Shown: positions 9,396 through 19,441 of the stretch, one piece after another
How positions within the stretch are numbered: position 1 is the first letter of the stretch
Layout: every line of letters begins with the position of its first letter
Assembly: GCF_963678635.1 (NCBI RefSeq)
Contig: NC_087065.1
Coordinates: 73,293,345 to 73,357,344, forward strand
Direction of reading: 5' to 3'
DNA: 64,000 nucleotides
Origin: Symsagittifera roscoffensis
Taxonomy: Eukaryota > Xenacoelomorpha > Acoela > Convolutidae
Notes under the pieces: model-generated
Databases searched by the model: none
What the model was told of the DNA's origin: nothing
Seen by the model: the letters and a program-made list of their open reading frames with translations, nothing else
Program-made: the position numbers and the translations under genes

Positions 9396-11304
9396 GAGTA
9401 CTTTTAAATCCAACGGATATTCTTCCAACAAATCTTTTAATCATTTTAATGTAAAAAGAGAACCCACCCTAAACATCGAAAGAACTAACACATGTATGAA
9501 ATGCGGCGGAAATTTTACAAAAGGACATCTAGCGGTTTGCCCCGCTAAAGATACGACTTGTACAACTTGTAAATATCGAGGACATTTTACTAGACTCTGT
9601 AAAACACGCCGTAAAAATGTAAATATTGTGGATAGTCAAATTGTAAATAATACAGATCATAATTATCCTTCGGAACAACCGGATGTACATATCGACCACG
9701 CTAATAGAGAATGCTGTGGAGTAATCAACGCATGGTCGGAGTCCGGACAGAGCGATAACGATGATTACTCTGTATTAAACGTAACAACTATCTACGACAA
9801 TCAAGGAAAGGAACTGAAGAAACTACTAAATATCGGCTTAGGAAATGAAAACCAACTAATTCTCAATACAAATGTGAATTCAGCAAGCCCTGTAAGCTTC
9901 CTTAAACAGAATGTGTTACACGAGTTGAAGTTACGAGACCCTTATGTGAAAATTTATCCAGTGGATAAAGCGACTAAAGAACTCTATTGCGGATTTACGA
10001 ACAAGGCAATAAATATCACTGGGAAGGTAATCGTCCCAATTTTCTCAAATGGATGGTCTCACAAGGAATGCCACTTCTTCTTAACTCAAGGTCATGAAAG
10101 AAACATCTTGGGAAACGACAATTTACCAAAAGTCAGAATCGAAGTTTCACAAAAACAATACACAACACTCACCAACAGGAGAACTTGTAAGTCTATCAAT
10201 TCAGTTACCTCACTTGACATAGATAATGAAATAGAAATGATTTCCAAAACCTTCAAACAATTATTCCTTCGGATTGGAAAAATAAAAAATCAAACAAAAA
10301 TAACACACTTTCACGAACCACTAAAGCCAATTCAACTAAAAGGCAGGAGGGTCCCTTTACACTTACTGGATTCAGTAAAATCGGAATTATACAGACTTAA
10401 ATTCGAAGAACACACCAAAAAATTAAAAAACTGTGACGAGGACAGATTTATTAGTGGGATAGTTATCACTTGTAAAAAAGACAAATCGATAAAGCTAGCT
10501 TTAGATTCAAAATTTATTAACAAACAAATTTACAAGAACAAATATCAGATGCCCAATATACCCGAATTAGTGGATAAAGTAGCGGCTCAGATTGCAAACT
10601 ATTCCGCCGGAGAAGTATGGTTTACAAATCTAGACCTAAAGAATGCATATAGTCAACTCTCGCTAGACAATTTCACGAGCAGCCAATGCAATTTTAGCCT
10701 AGTTGGCAGAGATATAACAGGCACTTATCAATTTTTAACCGGTTTTTACGGACTCGGCGATATGCCAAACGAGTTTCAAAGAGTCATGGACTCAACTCTG
10801 GGAAATATTCCTTTTACAAATTGTTACCTTGACGACATATTAGTCGCTTCCAAAGGAAGTTTTAACGACCACAAGAAAATTGTTTATAAAATTTTATCAA
10901 CGCTAGATAGTTACAATTTTGCAGTTAAATGGTCGAAATGCAAATTTTTCCAAAAAAAGATTGAATGGCTTGGCTTTAAAATAACGAAATCTGGAATCGC
11001 CCCATTATTCGATAAAACCAAGGCAATCAAAGATATTCCAATTCCAAAGAATCTAAAAGAACTAAGATCATTCTTCGGGTCAACTAATCAGTACATTAAA
11101 TTTGTTCCAAATTTAGCATCCCTTGGAAGCCCGCTTAGACCTTTTTTAAACAAGAAGTCAATTTTCCTTTGGAATGAATATCACACAAAAGCATTCGATA
11201 AGATTAAATCGGAAATAGTAAATCTTACTGAAAACACCCACTTCGACGTAAAAAAGCCCACGAGAGTAAAAACCGATGCTTCACATAATGGGATAATGGG
11301 TTAG
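9358..11304 (+). CDS. pol: Gypsy-1 nucleocapsid, protease remnant and reverse transcriptase
   Basis: The longest intact frame of Gypsy-1 (648 codons; the true frame joins near 9390). Residues about 46-82 hold two zinc knuckles, the first with unusual spacing (CX2CX7HX3C) and the second canonical (CX2CX4HX4C). A retropepsin-like region follows, ending in the flap-distal 'NILGNDNLPKV', but where DTG is expected the sequence reads NTN, so the catalytic Asp is gone. Reverse transcriptase motifs are intact: 'FTNLDLKNAYSQL' (motif A), 'FLTGFYGLGDMPNEFQRVMD' (motif B) and 'CYLDDILVASKG' (catalytic YLDD). The thumb and the start of RNase H ('VKTDASHNG') follow. The frame ends at an 8-bp tandem duplication at 11285-11300. 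Confidence 0.9.
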   Translation: MTKKGLANHIKMTSTFKSNGYSSNKSFNHFNVKREPTLNIERTNTCMKCGGNFTKGHLAVCPAKDTTCTTCKYRGHFTRLCKTRRKNVNIVDSQIVNNTDHNYPSEQPDVHIDHANRECCGVINAWSESGQSDNDDYSVLNVTTIYDNQGKELKKLLNIGLGNENQLILNTNVNSASPVSFLKQNVLHELKLRDPYVKIYPVDKATKELYCGFTNKAINITGKVIVPIFSNGWSHKECHFFLTQGHERNILGNDNLPKVRIEVSQKQYTTLTNRRTCKSINSVTSLDIDNEIEMISKTFKQLFLRIGKIKNQTKITHFHEPLKPIQLKGRRVPLHLLDSVKSELYRLKFEEHTKKLKNCDEDRFISGIVITCKKDKSIKLALDSKFINKQIYKNKYQMPNIPELVDKVAAQIANYSAGEVWFTNLDLKNAYSQLSLDNFTSSQCNFSLVGRDITGTYQFLTGFYGLGDMPNEFQRVMDSTLGNIPFTNCYLDDILVASKGSFNDHKKIVYKILSTLDSYNFAVKWSKCKFFQKKIEWLGFKITKSGIAPLFDKTKAIKDIPIPKNLKELRSFFGSTNQYIKFVPNLASLGSPLRPFLNKKSIFLWNEYHTKAFDKIKSEIVNLTENTHFDVKKPTRVKTDASHNGIMG

Positions 11305-12032
11305 GAGCATCCCTTGAACAACTCCATGAGAACGCTTGGAAAACAATGTCATTTGCTTCAAAATTTTTAAATCCTCATGAATCCAAATATTCAACAAACG
11401 AATTAGAGTTATTAGGATTTGTATGGGCGGTGGAACATTACAAAAATTATCTCTACGGCTCCGAATTCGAAATTATTACCGACCACAAAGCTCTCCTTTC
11501 CGCTTTGTCACCTAATCACGAAAACAAAACGTACCATAGCCAATTGACAAGATGGGTAGATCGTCTTCTACCGTTCAATTTTACTATCAAGCATTTAGCG
11601 GGAAAAGATATGGGTTTTACAGACTTAATTTCAAGAACTCCTTCGGGTAAAGCACATCCCCCATCACATTACGACGAAGAATTCGTAGTTGCAACTACCA
11701 CAAAAAGATATAATGCACTCAATCCTTTGGATAATGAAAATCCATTACGTAATTCAATTAATTCAATTTCGGAAAATTCCCAGTACACGAAATTACGAAA
11801 TCACGTAGTAATTACAGCATTGAATTACGTCAATTTTTCCATCTCAATCTGCAATCAAAAACACTATAGAACAGAATTTTATAACTCTAAATGTATTGCC
11901 TCGGATTTCTCAAGCACCGATTCTACTAAAATCCTTCTATCAAATTCAGCCTTTATTTATTTTTTAATTCTTAACAGTAGCTTAATTAGTAATCCTTCGG
12001 ATCTCAAACTTATAAATAAATATGTCAAATAA
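11301..12032 (+). CDS. pol: Gypsy-1 RNase H and linker
   Basis: Continuation of pol in another frame after the 8-bp duplication. The first in-frame ATG is 11346, but homology begins at about 11301. RNase H motifs are visible: 'KYSTNELELLGFVWAVEHYK' with the catalytic Glu, and 'EIITDHKALLSALSPN' with the catalytic Asp. These are followed by 'RWVDRLLPFNFTIKHLAGKD' and the usual Gypsy 'DLISR' box. The remaining ~120 codons are a low-complexity linker. RNase H removes the RNA strand during reverse transcription. It ends at a TAA, and integrase resumes in a different frame 11 bases upstream of that stop. Confidence 0.85.
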   Translation, partial: LGASLEQLHENAWKTMSFASKFLNPHESKYSTNELELLGFVWAVEHYKNYLYGSEFEIITDHKALLSALSPNHENKTYHSQLTRWVDRLLPFNFTIKHLAGKDMGFTDLISRTPSGKAHPPSHYDEEFVVATTTKRYNALNPLDNENPLRNSINSISENSQYTKLRNHVVITALNYVNFSISICNQKHYRTEFYNSKCIASDFSSTDSTKILLSNSAFIYFLILNSSLISNPSDLKLINKYVK

Positions 12033-12861
12033 CCAAATTGTAGTAAATCCTTCCACTTCCGGGATACAGGTCTCTATTGATTTCCAAATTTCCTCAGAGC
12101 ATAAAAAGCTAGTAACTAAATTTCGAGAAAACCACAAGTTACCTGAAAGACCTTTGGATTTTAATACATTATTCAATGCAAAGTTGGTTGCTTTATTAAC
12201 GGAAGATGATGAGATGTTAAACCCAATTGTGAAGGCTTTACAGAAAAAAGTAGAAAACATCAACGCAAATTCCCGTTACTTACACCAATTTTCGAAAGAC
12301 CTTCATGAATCCGACGGACTATTATATATGGATGGAAAATTGGTTACACCGTTTACACTTAGAAACGCCGTTTTAAAAACTTTACATGAATCGCACCCTG
12401 ACCAATTCGGTATGAAATACCTGGCACAATATATTTGGTGGCCACATATAAACCGGCAATTTTACTTCCATGGGATTAATTGCACACAATGCACCCAAAC
12501 CGGTAAGAACATAAAAAGCATCATACCAACTACACAAATTAGCGAACTTCCCGCTTTATTTGAACCTAAAGAGGAATTAAACCTTGATTTTGCCGGCCCA
12601 TTAGATAAGAACTGGGGAAACAATAAATACATCTTATTATGTATAGATCGTTTTTCAAAATTCCCATCAGCAAAAATTGCATCTTCACTGTCATCAAACA
12701 CGGTAATCGAATTACTTCAAGATTATTTTTATCTCCATGGGATTCCTAACTCTATTCGTGTTGACCACGCATCCTGTTTTACTAGTCAGGATTTTAAATT
12801 ATTTTGTAATTCTCTTAATATCAAATTAATGTTTTGTAACGTTTGGGGACCATCGTTCTAA
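12022..12861 (+). CDS. pol: Gypsy-1 integrase, zinc-binding and core domains
   Basis: The N-terminal integrase zinc domain reads 'HESHPDQFGMKYL...WWPHI...CTQC'. The DDE core then shows 'LNLDFAGPL' (first Asp), 'LLCIDRFSKFPSAK', and 'NSIRVDHASCF' (second Asp). The frame breaks at 12861 within a run of G (GTTTGGGGACC), just before the segment with the catalytic Glu, which continues in the next frame. The start is nominal: the ATG at 12022 lies within what should be continuous pol. Integrase inserts the element cDNA into the genome. Confidence 0.85.
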   Translation: MSNNQIVVNPSTSGIQVSIDFQISSEHKKLVTKFRENHKLPERPLDFNTLFNAKLVALLTEDDEMLNPIVKALQKKVENINANSRYLHQFSKDLHESDGLLYMDGKLVTPFTLRNAVLKTLHESHPDQFGMKYLAQYIWWPHINRQFYFHGINCTQCTQTGKNIKSIIPTTQISELPALFEPKEELNLDFAGPLDKNWGNNKYILLCIDRFSKFPSAKIASSLSSNTVIELLQDYFYLHGIPNSIRVDHASCFTSQDFKLFCNSLNIKLMFCNVWGPSF

Positions 12862-13774
12862 CGGTCTTGTAGAAAAACTTGTTCATACTGTAAAAATCAA
12901 ATTATTAGCAATGTCTTTAGAACAACAAAAACCTACATTACAAACTGCCATTTCGGAAATCATTTGGAATTCACGATCTTCCTTTCAATCAAAAATAAAA
13001 TGCTCACCGTTCGAAATACACTTTAATAGAAAACCGAACACGATCTGGAAGCAATTGGAATCTAGTAAAATGTCCGGTGGATTTTTAGACAAAGGGAAGT
13101 CGATCTTAAGCAGAGAAAGGGCCCTTGACTGGAACGCTGACGATCGGATAGAGGACGGATACAAAGACTTTCTTGTACCGAAAAAGAACCAGTCACCATT
13201 GGAGAAAGGCTACGACTCAGACCTTCCTACAACCTCAAAACCTTCATCTTCCCGAGTGTCCTTAAACAGTCCGTTTAAAGGTAACTTACTACGAAAAACC
13301 AACGGAAGTATAAACGGAAATCCCTTCTATAAACAACTAAGGTCAGAAAATAATAAACTCAACAAAATCCACGGTTGAACTATCCGACGGAAAAATCATT
13401 AGAAAATCGGACATCGCCATCCCAAAGTCTAAATCCTCTACAATCCGTTCATTCAAAGGAAATATCTCTTTTCCCTCTTTTTCTAACAGTGATTTACAAG
13501 TAGGTCCAAGAAAGACAAACAAATCGAAGACACAACAGACGCGGAAACCAGACACTAAGACAGGACGACACACAGAGTCTTTCACCCCGGTCACCACCAG
13601 ATCTAGAGGAACGAAGCAGCCTACTAAATTCAACGAATCGAAGCGAAACCGAAATAAAGCCTCGACTTCGAACACAGGATACTTAGCAGCTGATGAATCC
13701 ATGTTCATTCCGTCGGATGCGTCGGACATTAGTGATTGGGAATGGATTGCGGAGGTTTTCCATGCAGAGAAATG
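12846..13774 (+). pseudogene. pol: Gypsy-1 integrase C-terminus and pol tail
   Basis: After the G-run shift the catalytic Glu segment ('SNGLVEKLVHTVK') is read from about 12852, followed by 'LQTAISEIIWNSRSSFQSK' and 'CSPFEIHFNRKPNTIWKQ', typical of the Gypsy integrase C-terminal domain. This frame stops at 13378. A shifted frame then stays open from about 13375 to 13774 with a basic, Ser/Thr/Lys-rich tail ('GKIIRKSDIAIPKSKSS') that resembles the tail of Gypsy-2 ('GSIYRKSDIAQSKT'). The tail has no recognised domain. Confidence 0.75.
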
Positions 13775-14020
13775 ATAAGAAAACGCTTCATCTCAGATAA
13801 CCTCATTTTTAACGAAGAACCTACCCCATCATTAGATCCTCAAACATATCAAACTAATATAGAATCTGAGATTTAAGACGAACAACTGCAATCTACAGAT
13901 ACAGCGGAATGCCCAATTAGTATAAAGCCAGCACCTCAAACTACCTCACACACACCTTGCGAATTTTCTACAGCTACGACAACAGAGGGCCCAAACACTC
14001 CTTCGGATTCAACAAAAGCA

Positions 14021-14584
14021 TTGGAAGGAGAAAATCCGGTCGAATTTCCAGTCTTTGAGATAGAGGACTCCTCTGACGAAATTGCAACTAGCGAGGAAAG
14101 ACATCCTAAGGAAATCACTATCACCGGTAATGATTTTAAATTAAGACGTTCCAGTCGAAATGTTGGTCCGCCACAATTCTATGGCAAGCGATATTACATA
14201 GATATTATAGGCGAGTTCGAAAACCAACCAGGCTCCGCTAATAATCCTATATCTCTGGACGAGGGTAACAGCTCGGGCTCCCCCACACAAACCTTCAGAG
14301 AGAATCCCTCGGATAACCAGGCCCACATTTGCGACACTCAACCGGAGGACCGTGCACCGGGCCCAGCGTACCCTCCTTCTCCTGATCAATTCTCCATCGC
14401 CTCTACTGACGAATCCCTGAGAGATGCGGTGAATAGTTTTGACAACTACATCGACTTAGACAGTGAAATTCTTAACGCCGAGCTAGAAAAATTCATGGAA
14501 GGGTCAGCTAAACCAAATCAAAAACTTGAAAACTCGCATTTAGTCATTGATAACTTTACTAGTAATTCGTTTCAGCGCAGTTAG
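14021..14584 (+). CDS. Gypsy-1 acidic C-terminal pol segment
   Basis: A 187-codon frame that ends the coding part. It is acidic and Ser/Pro-rich, with 'KLRRSSRNVGPPQFYGK' near residue 50. This short motif (RRSSR...P..F/YG) is common just after integrase in Gypsy and Copia polyproteins. Gypsy-2 has the equivalent 'IRRSSRQTKNKEPKRFGD'. It is probably the extreme C-terminus of pol separated by frame breaks (an in-frame TAA near 13876 precedes it), not a third gene. No signal peptide or membrane segment is present, so it is not an envelope protein. Confidence 0.6.
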   Translation: MEGENPVEFPVFEIEDSSDEIATSEERHPKEITITGNDFKLRRSSRNVGPPQFYGKRYYIDIIGEFENQPGSANNPISLDEGNSSGSPTQTFRENPSDNQAHICDTQPEDRAPGPAYPPSPDQFSIASTDESLRDAVNSFDNYIDLDSEILNAELEKFMEGSAKPNQKLENSHLVIDNFTSNSFQRS

Positions 14585-14805
14585 AGTTTACCTATTTAAC
14601 TAGGGATTATAATCCGCCGGAATTAGGAATTATATCATTCTTTCTAATTCATTCATTCCTTCGGAGCACTAAAATTTCATTTGTTATATCGTGCAGTATT
14701 TAATTTTCAATGCTTGTTGGACTTCTCGAGAGGGAGAAAAAGGGTTAGATAACATTTTATGTATCATGGCGCTTAGTACTTTATTTTTTTTCCCACTAAG
14801 GGGAA
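14585..14805 (+). promoter_or_regulatory. Gypsy-1 3' untranslated region and polypurine tract
   Basis: Non-coding stretch between the last frame and the 3' LTR. AAGGGGAA at 14798-14805 directly abuts the LTR TG and fits the polypurine tract that primes plus-strand synthesis. Confidence 0.75.
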
Positions 14806-15018
14806 TGTTGCGAATCTTACCATTCGTCTTATCTCATTTAATTAGTCTTAAAGTATCTTAACTGGTTAATTTAGATTTGACCTTGTTACTTTCATTCTCT
14901 CCGACGGAGAGAATGACCGCTCACTTTTTAATGTTTTAATTCAGAGATTAATTCACTTTTTAAACATATCTTATTTGTAACTAAGTAGAATTATCCGTAA
15001 CAAAGAAACATTTTATCA
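14806..15018 (+). repeat. Gypsy-1 3' LTR
   Basis: 213 bp from TGTTGCGAATCTTACC to TTTTATCA. It is the partner of the 5' LTR with about five differences (for example CAAATC versus CGAATC, and TTATCTTC versus TTACTTTC). The 12-bp-arm hairpin recurs at 14892-14916. Confidence 0.92.
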
Positions 15019-16432
15019 ACCCCAAAAGGCAAACACTCACAAACATATATAAACAAATTTTTTGTCGTTCCTTTTTGATCCAATTCGAGTCCACTTTAAG
15101 GAAAATTGTTGAAAGTGAAAGCAAAAATGTTCATTGGATTTGCTAGCTAGAATCAAAACACATTTTTGAGCCAAAATTGAGAAAAACTTAATCGTTTTTT
15201 TTTTTTCAATTAGATGGGTTTGCGACTATGTTAAGCGTGATTTTTGAAATCTTTGCTTGAGAAAGTTTATGGGTTTAGCGATGACATTCTTTCAAAAAAA
15301 CTTTTTTAATTGTGGCGACAAAAATTCACGTTACAAAGTATTTGAGCGCGAAGTCAAAAGAAATTTTGTGATTCGAATCCAGTGCAATTGATGAACAGTT
15401 TTCAACAGTGCAAATCAACAGAAATGTTGGCCTCATAATGTCGTTATACCCAGAAATTTGGAAAAAGTGCTTCTTTTGAATCATGAACATTTATCAATCG
15501 CGTGAAAAAAATTAATGCAGTTTTCTTACGAAAATTGCAGATGAAAAAGTTTTTGCAGAAGAGTCAAATCAACAGTTTTTTCGCTCTGCAGCTAAAACTT
15601 TCCTTGGTTAGAATTTTAGCTCAACCAGATATGTCATTCGACTTCAACTGAAATTAATTTGCAAAAACTCAACTTGCTTGAAAGGACTCATCTCATGTCA
15701 AAGACAAACTTCTGAACGTTAAGATCAAAATGCAGTACGAGCATCAAATTAGTACCTTGAGCCAATTTTTTTCTTGTTGCAGAGGGAAATTTTGCCTTGG
15801 TATGAGAGTCCTAATGTCACTTTGATAATCGTATGATAATTACTCGGAAGCGCTGTACTGGTACTGAAAAAAATGGATTGCAATTGATCTTTTACAGATC
15901 ATTTAGTAAAGACTTAAGTAATGGATCTGAATCGATTCAAAATTGATTTAATTTGATACAAAATGTAGTTTAAAAAGTTACTTTCAATCGGTTCGAAATC
16001 GGCTCGAAAGTTAATTTGGTTCCATTTTCATCCAAATACTAGAAACATCAAAATCGAATCAAATTGACTTTCAAATTGGATGTAGATTTCATTTAGGATC
16101 TAGACTTTTAGGCAATAAAATCGATTTTTTATGTAAAACAATTTTCTAATATAAAAATCCTGTTAATCCATTCTATATTAAATTACGTATATAAATTGGC
16201 TGTTGTAAATCAGTTTCCTTTAATTTTATCTGTAAAAATCATTTAAAATTAAAATCAATTTATTTCAATCGTATGTTTGTCAGTGCGAGTAGCAATTAAA
16301 CGTCGTGATAAAATAATGGTAAGCAATAACAAAATGAGACGTTTTATTTGCAACGTTTGATTTGTTTTTTTTTAAAGGAAAACCAAAAAGAGAAGCTGTA
16401 TATTACAGTATAAAAAGCAAAGACTAACGAAC
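15019..16432. other. Spacer between Gypsy-1 and Gypsy-2
   Basis: AT-rich, with no supported gene. Several AATCGATT-like words and repeated AAATTGATTT/TTTCAAT stretches occur near 15.9-16.3 kb, but they form no clear unit. Confidence 0.45.
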
Positions 16433-17725
16433 TGTGATATGCCTTGCGATATCGATTGAAAACAAGTTGTAATTCAATACTGTATTTTGGATATTGAATT
16501 TAGGTTTTCTGTTTCTTTTGTTTTGGTGTTGTACTGAGAGATAGATCATTGTTAAGAACTCTGATCTCTCGCTTAATCTCAGTGTCATCACTTACGTATG
16601 ACCTTGAGCATACCATAAAATAATGATTGAGCACCAAAGGTTAGCTGTACATACGTATATAAATACTGCTACTGCAGTAGCGGTATGACACGAACAATTG
16701 ACTTTGATTCTCTTATAGCACTAAATACTGTGAGTTAGTTGTCTTTTTATTGCGTATGGTATTGTGAACTGGAAAAAATTTAATGTTCTTTTGTTTCTGC
16801 AAAAACAATGTGTTTTCTACAACTTCATTGTCTGCCTATATTAACATCTTGATCAAAGTATAGATGTTTTAACTATTTCATACGGCTTCAAAGAGTAACT
16901 TCATGTCTGAAAGGGTTCAACAGTAGTATTTAAACAACTGCATTTTCCTCTATACAATGTCAATATGGTAGTTTTCAATTTTTAGAATTTTCGAATACCA
17001 TTCTAATTACGACTGCAATAGCTTGAATATCAAGAATCACGCAAGTATAGCCTTTTTGACATGTCTTTTTGGGTTAACTAGCAAAAAGTAGACAGGTCTT
17101 AAAGTACACATTTCTTAAAAAAGACAAATAGAACATCAACCAATTAGAATTGAGATAGAAAACAAACGTTCTAAATGTATGTTTTTCTGGCATACGTTTA
17201 TTATTCTTATTTCGATTCTGATTGATCAAAATTTGTATTGTCATCTTTTTGACGAGTTTTAAATAAACGTTGTCAATCTTTTGGGACCTCATTTTGTGTT
17301 AAACTGCAATTGGAATTCTGAAACTAAGATATACACTCAATGCTAATTTTTGCTAAGATATACACTCAATGTAAAAGTTTTGCTTTTAATTCAAACACCA
17401 AAACAAAACTTTATCACAAGATTGGACAGAAACATTTAAAAAAAACGGTACATTTAGACGTAATTGGAACTTTAGGCATTACTTGTCTGTAAGTTGCTGC
17501 AAAACCTTAGAGTACAAACAAAATTATATCAAAACCGCGCATGTCCCGAGTGACACACAGCCATGATGTTTATAAAATTAAAACCTAAAAACCTCAGAAA
17601 TGCGCAACTCGTAGATCAAATTCACCGGGGATGATCAGCAGTACATAGAAAAGCTGCAATTTTATTATAGGTTTGAATCGAAACTTAACGTTTTTTCAGC
17701 AACAATTCAGTTATAACAAAGTTTT
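16433..17725 (-). repeat. Gypsy-2 3' LTR (left copy)
   Basis: About 1293 bp, nearly identical to 24202-25493. On the minus strand it ends ...GGCATATCACA. The inner boundary is uncertain by a few bases around the shared AAAGTTTT at 17718-17725. It contains a palindrome GCTACTGCAGTAGC next to a TATTTATATA box on the element strand, a plausible promoter in the 5' copy. Confidence 0.9.
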
Positions 17726-19354
17726 TCAGTTTTCCTCCAGCTCTATTTCCCAACTCGGGTTCCAATCTACTCCCTCGTCTAAAGTAGCGTATCCGAATTT
17801 TCGCATAAACAGATGTCTTTCGAGTCGTCGTACTTTCGATTGCAATGGTCTGTCATCCCGATTTTTGAAATCTCTCAGTTGATTTCTGTATTCTTTAAGT
17901 GCCTCCTTTAAAAGACCTCCTCCTGTAAGGTTTTCTGATATTTCTTTGATTGAATGCTTTATCGGATCTCCGAATCGTTTGGGTTCTTTGTTTTTCGTTT
18001 GTCTAGAACTTCGTCTAATACCTGACTCTTCCGTACTTGATTCGTCCGAAAATCCTTGTGGTGGTTCGAAGTTTGTGTCCAATTCCGAGCTTTGTTGAGG
18101 ATTTTCTCGAAGTTCATCCGCAACTCGCTGCACTCCTCTTTTTAGCAATTGGTCCGCGTACTTCTCCCATTCGGACGGTGCCAAATTGCGATTGTGAAAT
18201 GTGTCAACTATATCTTCTAGAGGAGTGTGAGAATCAATGCATTTCAGTTTCGGACGCTGTTTTGCTTTCGGAGTAGAACTTGACTGAATTTTGGTATCTA
18301 CTGTTTCTGATTCCGGCTTAGATGTTGCTTGCTCTTGTTCCGGGTTGGCTGCAGTCGCAGCTTGATTTATCCCCTGTTGTTTCTTGCTGCGGCCTTTCTT
18401 TTCCTTTCCGCTCTTCTCCGGCTTGTTTATGTTGTTTTCCTCTGTATTTGGTTTTGGGCCCGCCAAATTGGGTTTTGCTCTTTTGACTGCAAGATTCAAG
18501 CCTCCCCCGGCTTCTGTGTCCCTTGAAGTGACTATTGTTTGGCTCTTCTGAAAGCGCTCTATTGGATTCATTGCATCTGCGATTTTCATTTCTCCTTGAA
18601 GTTCGTCCTCCGATTCCATCTCCTCTAGTAGTTCTGGAGAACTGATTCGCTTAAATTTTTTTGTAGGTTCCGACGATGGACTTTTACTCGTGCTTCGCTG
18701 ATTTTCTTGCGTCAGTACCGTTTTTGATTGGGCTATATCCGATTTCCTATAAATCGAACCGGCCGATGTCTTAATTGTTGAGTCCGTTTCTGAAGCGATT
18801 TTCCCCTTTAGTGGTCTGGTTAAGGCTTGTCCGCTTTTCCTTAGTGGATCCTTTCGAAGTATTGTCTTTGGTGGTGATTTACATTGATTTTCTACTTTGT
18901 CCTCCACAAATCCTTTCTCCCAAGAGTAGATCATTTCCTTTCGAAGATCGGGATTGAGTTGCCCTGTCTCGTCCACTAATTTCCTGATGTCGTTTTTAGC
19001 CGCGTCCCTTCTTTCGTAGTTCCAGCGGGCGTTCGCCTCCAACAATTCCTTTAGAGCTTTGGCCCTTTCTTTGTCTCGGTCCGATGTTAGCTGCTGCTTG
19101 TGCAGTGGGCTTGTATCCCTGCTCAGTTGTCCCTTGCGCACTATTTTTAGATTCTCTCTCGACTGGTCAATTCTCCGTTTCATTTGAGAGGCCGTCAGTG
19201 CTGAGCGTTCCAAGTGCTGTTTGTCTAAATAATCAGAATTATTTAAAAACCTATCCCTCACAATTTTAATTTCTGATTTTGGTAGTCTGCCGAAATGTGC
19301 TTGAAACGGGGATACTTGAATTGTTTTCTGCTTGTTCCACCGTAAATCTCTCAT
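17726..19354 (-). CDS. pol: Gypsy-2 integrase C-terminus and long pol tail
   Basis: A 542-codon frame. Its first ~35 residues ('KTIQVSPFQAHFGRLPKSE') are the integrase C-terminal domain; upstream homology enters through a frame break near 19380. The rest is a highly charged, Lys/Glu/Ser-rich tail, probably largely disordered, with 'IRRSSRQTKNKEPKRFGDPI' about 80-100 residues from the end. The tail ends with a short conserved-looking basic then acidic segment ('RRLERHLFMRKFGY...'). Gypsy-1 has a shorter, broken counterpart. There is no chromodomain that I can recognise and no membrane segment. The role of the tail is unknown. Confidence 0.8.
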   Translation of the reverse strand: MRDLRWNKQKTIQVSPFQAHFGRLPKSEIKIVRDRFLNNSDYLDKQHLERSALTASQMKRRIDQSRENLKIVRKGQLSRDTSPLHKQQLTSDRDKERAKALKELLEANARWNYERRDAAKNDIRKLVDETGQLNPDLRKEMIYSWEKGFVEDKVENQCKSPPKTILRKDPLRKSGQALTRPLKGKIASETDSTIKTSAGSIYRKSDIAQSKTVLTQENQRSTSKSPSSEPTKKFKRISSPELLEEMESEDELQGEMKIADAMNPIERFQKSQTIVTSRDTEAGGGLNLAVKRAKPNLAGPKPNTEENNINKPEKSGKEKKGRSKKQQGINQAATAANPEQEQATSKPESETVDTKIQSSSTPKAKQRPKLKCIDSHTPLEDIVDTFHNRNLAPSEWEKYADQLLKRGVQRVADELRENPQQSSELDTNFEPPQGFSDESSTEESGIRRSSRQTKNKEPKRFGDPIKHSIKEISENLTGGGLLKEALKEYRNQLRDFKNRDDRPLQSKVRRLERHLFMRKFGYATLDEGVDWNPSWEIELEEN

Positions 19355-19441
19355 TATAGTGCTGAGACATAATTGATTGATTAATTATTTTCTTCGAGCA
19401 TCATCACTCCCAGTCTTCTTTTTATTGTTTGAATTGCACGT

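Larger units (their letters stand above)
8429..15018 (+). mobile_element. Gypsy-1: Ty3/Gypsy LTR retrotransposon, broken
   Basis: A complete but inactivated Ty3/Gypsy element of 6590 bp. It has 213-bp LTRs bounded by TG...CA, a primer-binding site directly abutting the 5' LTR, gag with a zinc-knuckle pair, then protease, reverse transcriptase, RNase H and integrase in Gypsy order, a C-terminal pol tail, and a polypurine tract (AAGGGGAA) immediately before the 3' LTR. The flanks ATCCC (8424-8428) and ACCCC (15019-15023) may be a 5-bp target duplication with one change. The two LTRs differ at about five positions by eye. Several frame breaks and a lost protease catalytic motif mean it cannot be autonomous. 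There is no env frame. Confidence 0.93.

Noticed and set aside
14021-14584. Envelope gene of Gypsy-1
   Set aside because: There is no signal peptide, transmembrane segment or cysteine pattern. The RRSSR motif matches the pol tail of Gypsy-2.
17074-17292. 72-codon ORF repeated identically at 24843-25061
   Set aside because: It is duplicated only because both positions are LTRs of Gypsy-2. The frame is Lys/Asn-rich with no domain.
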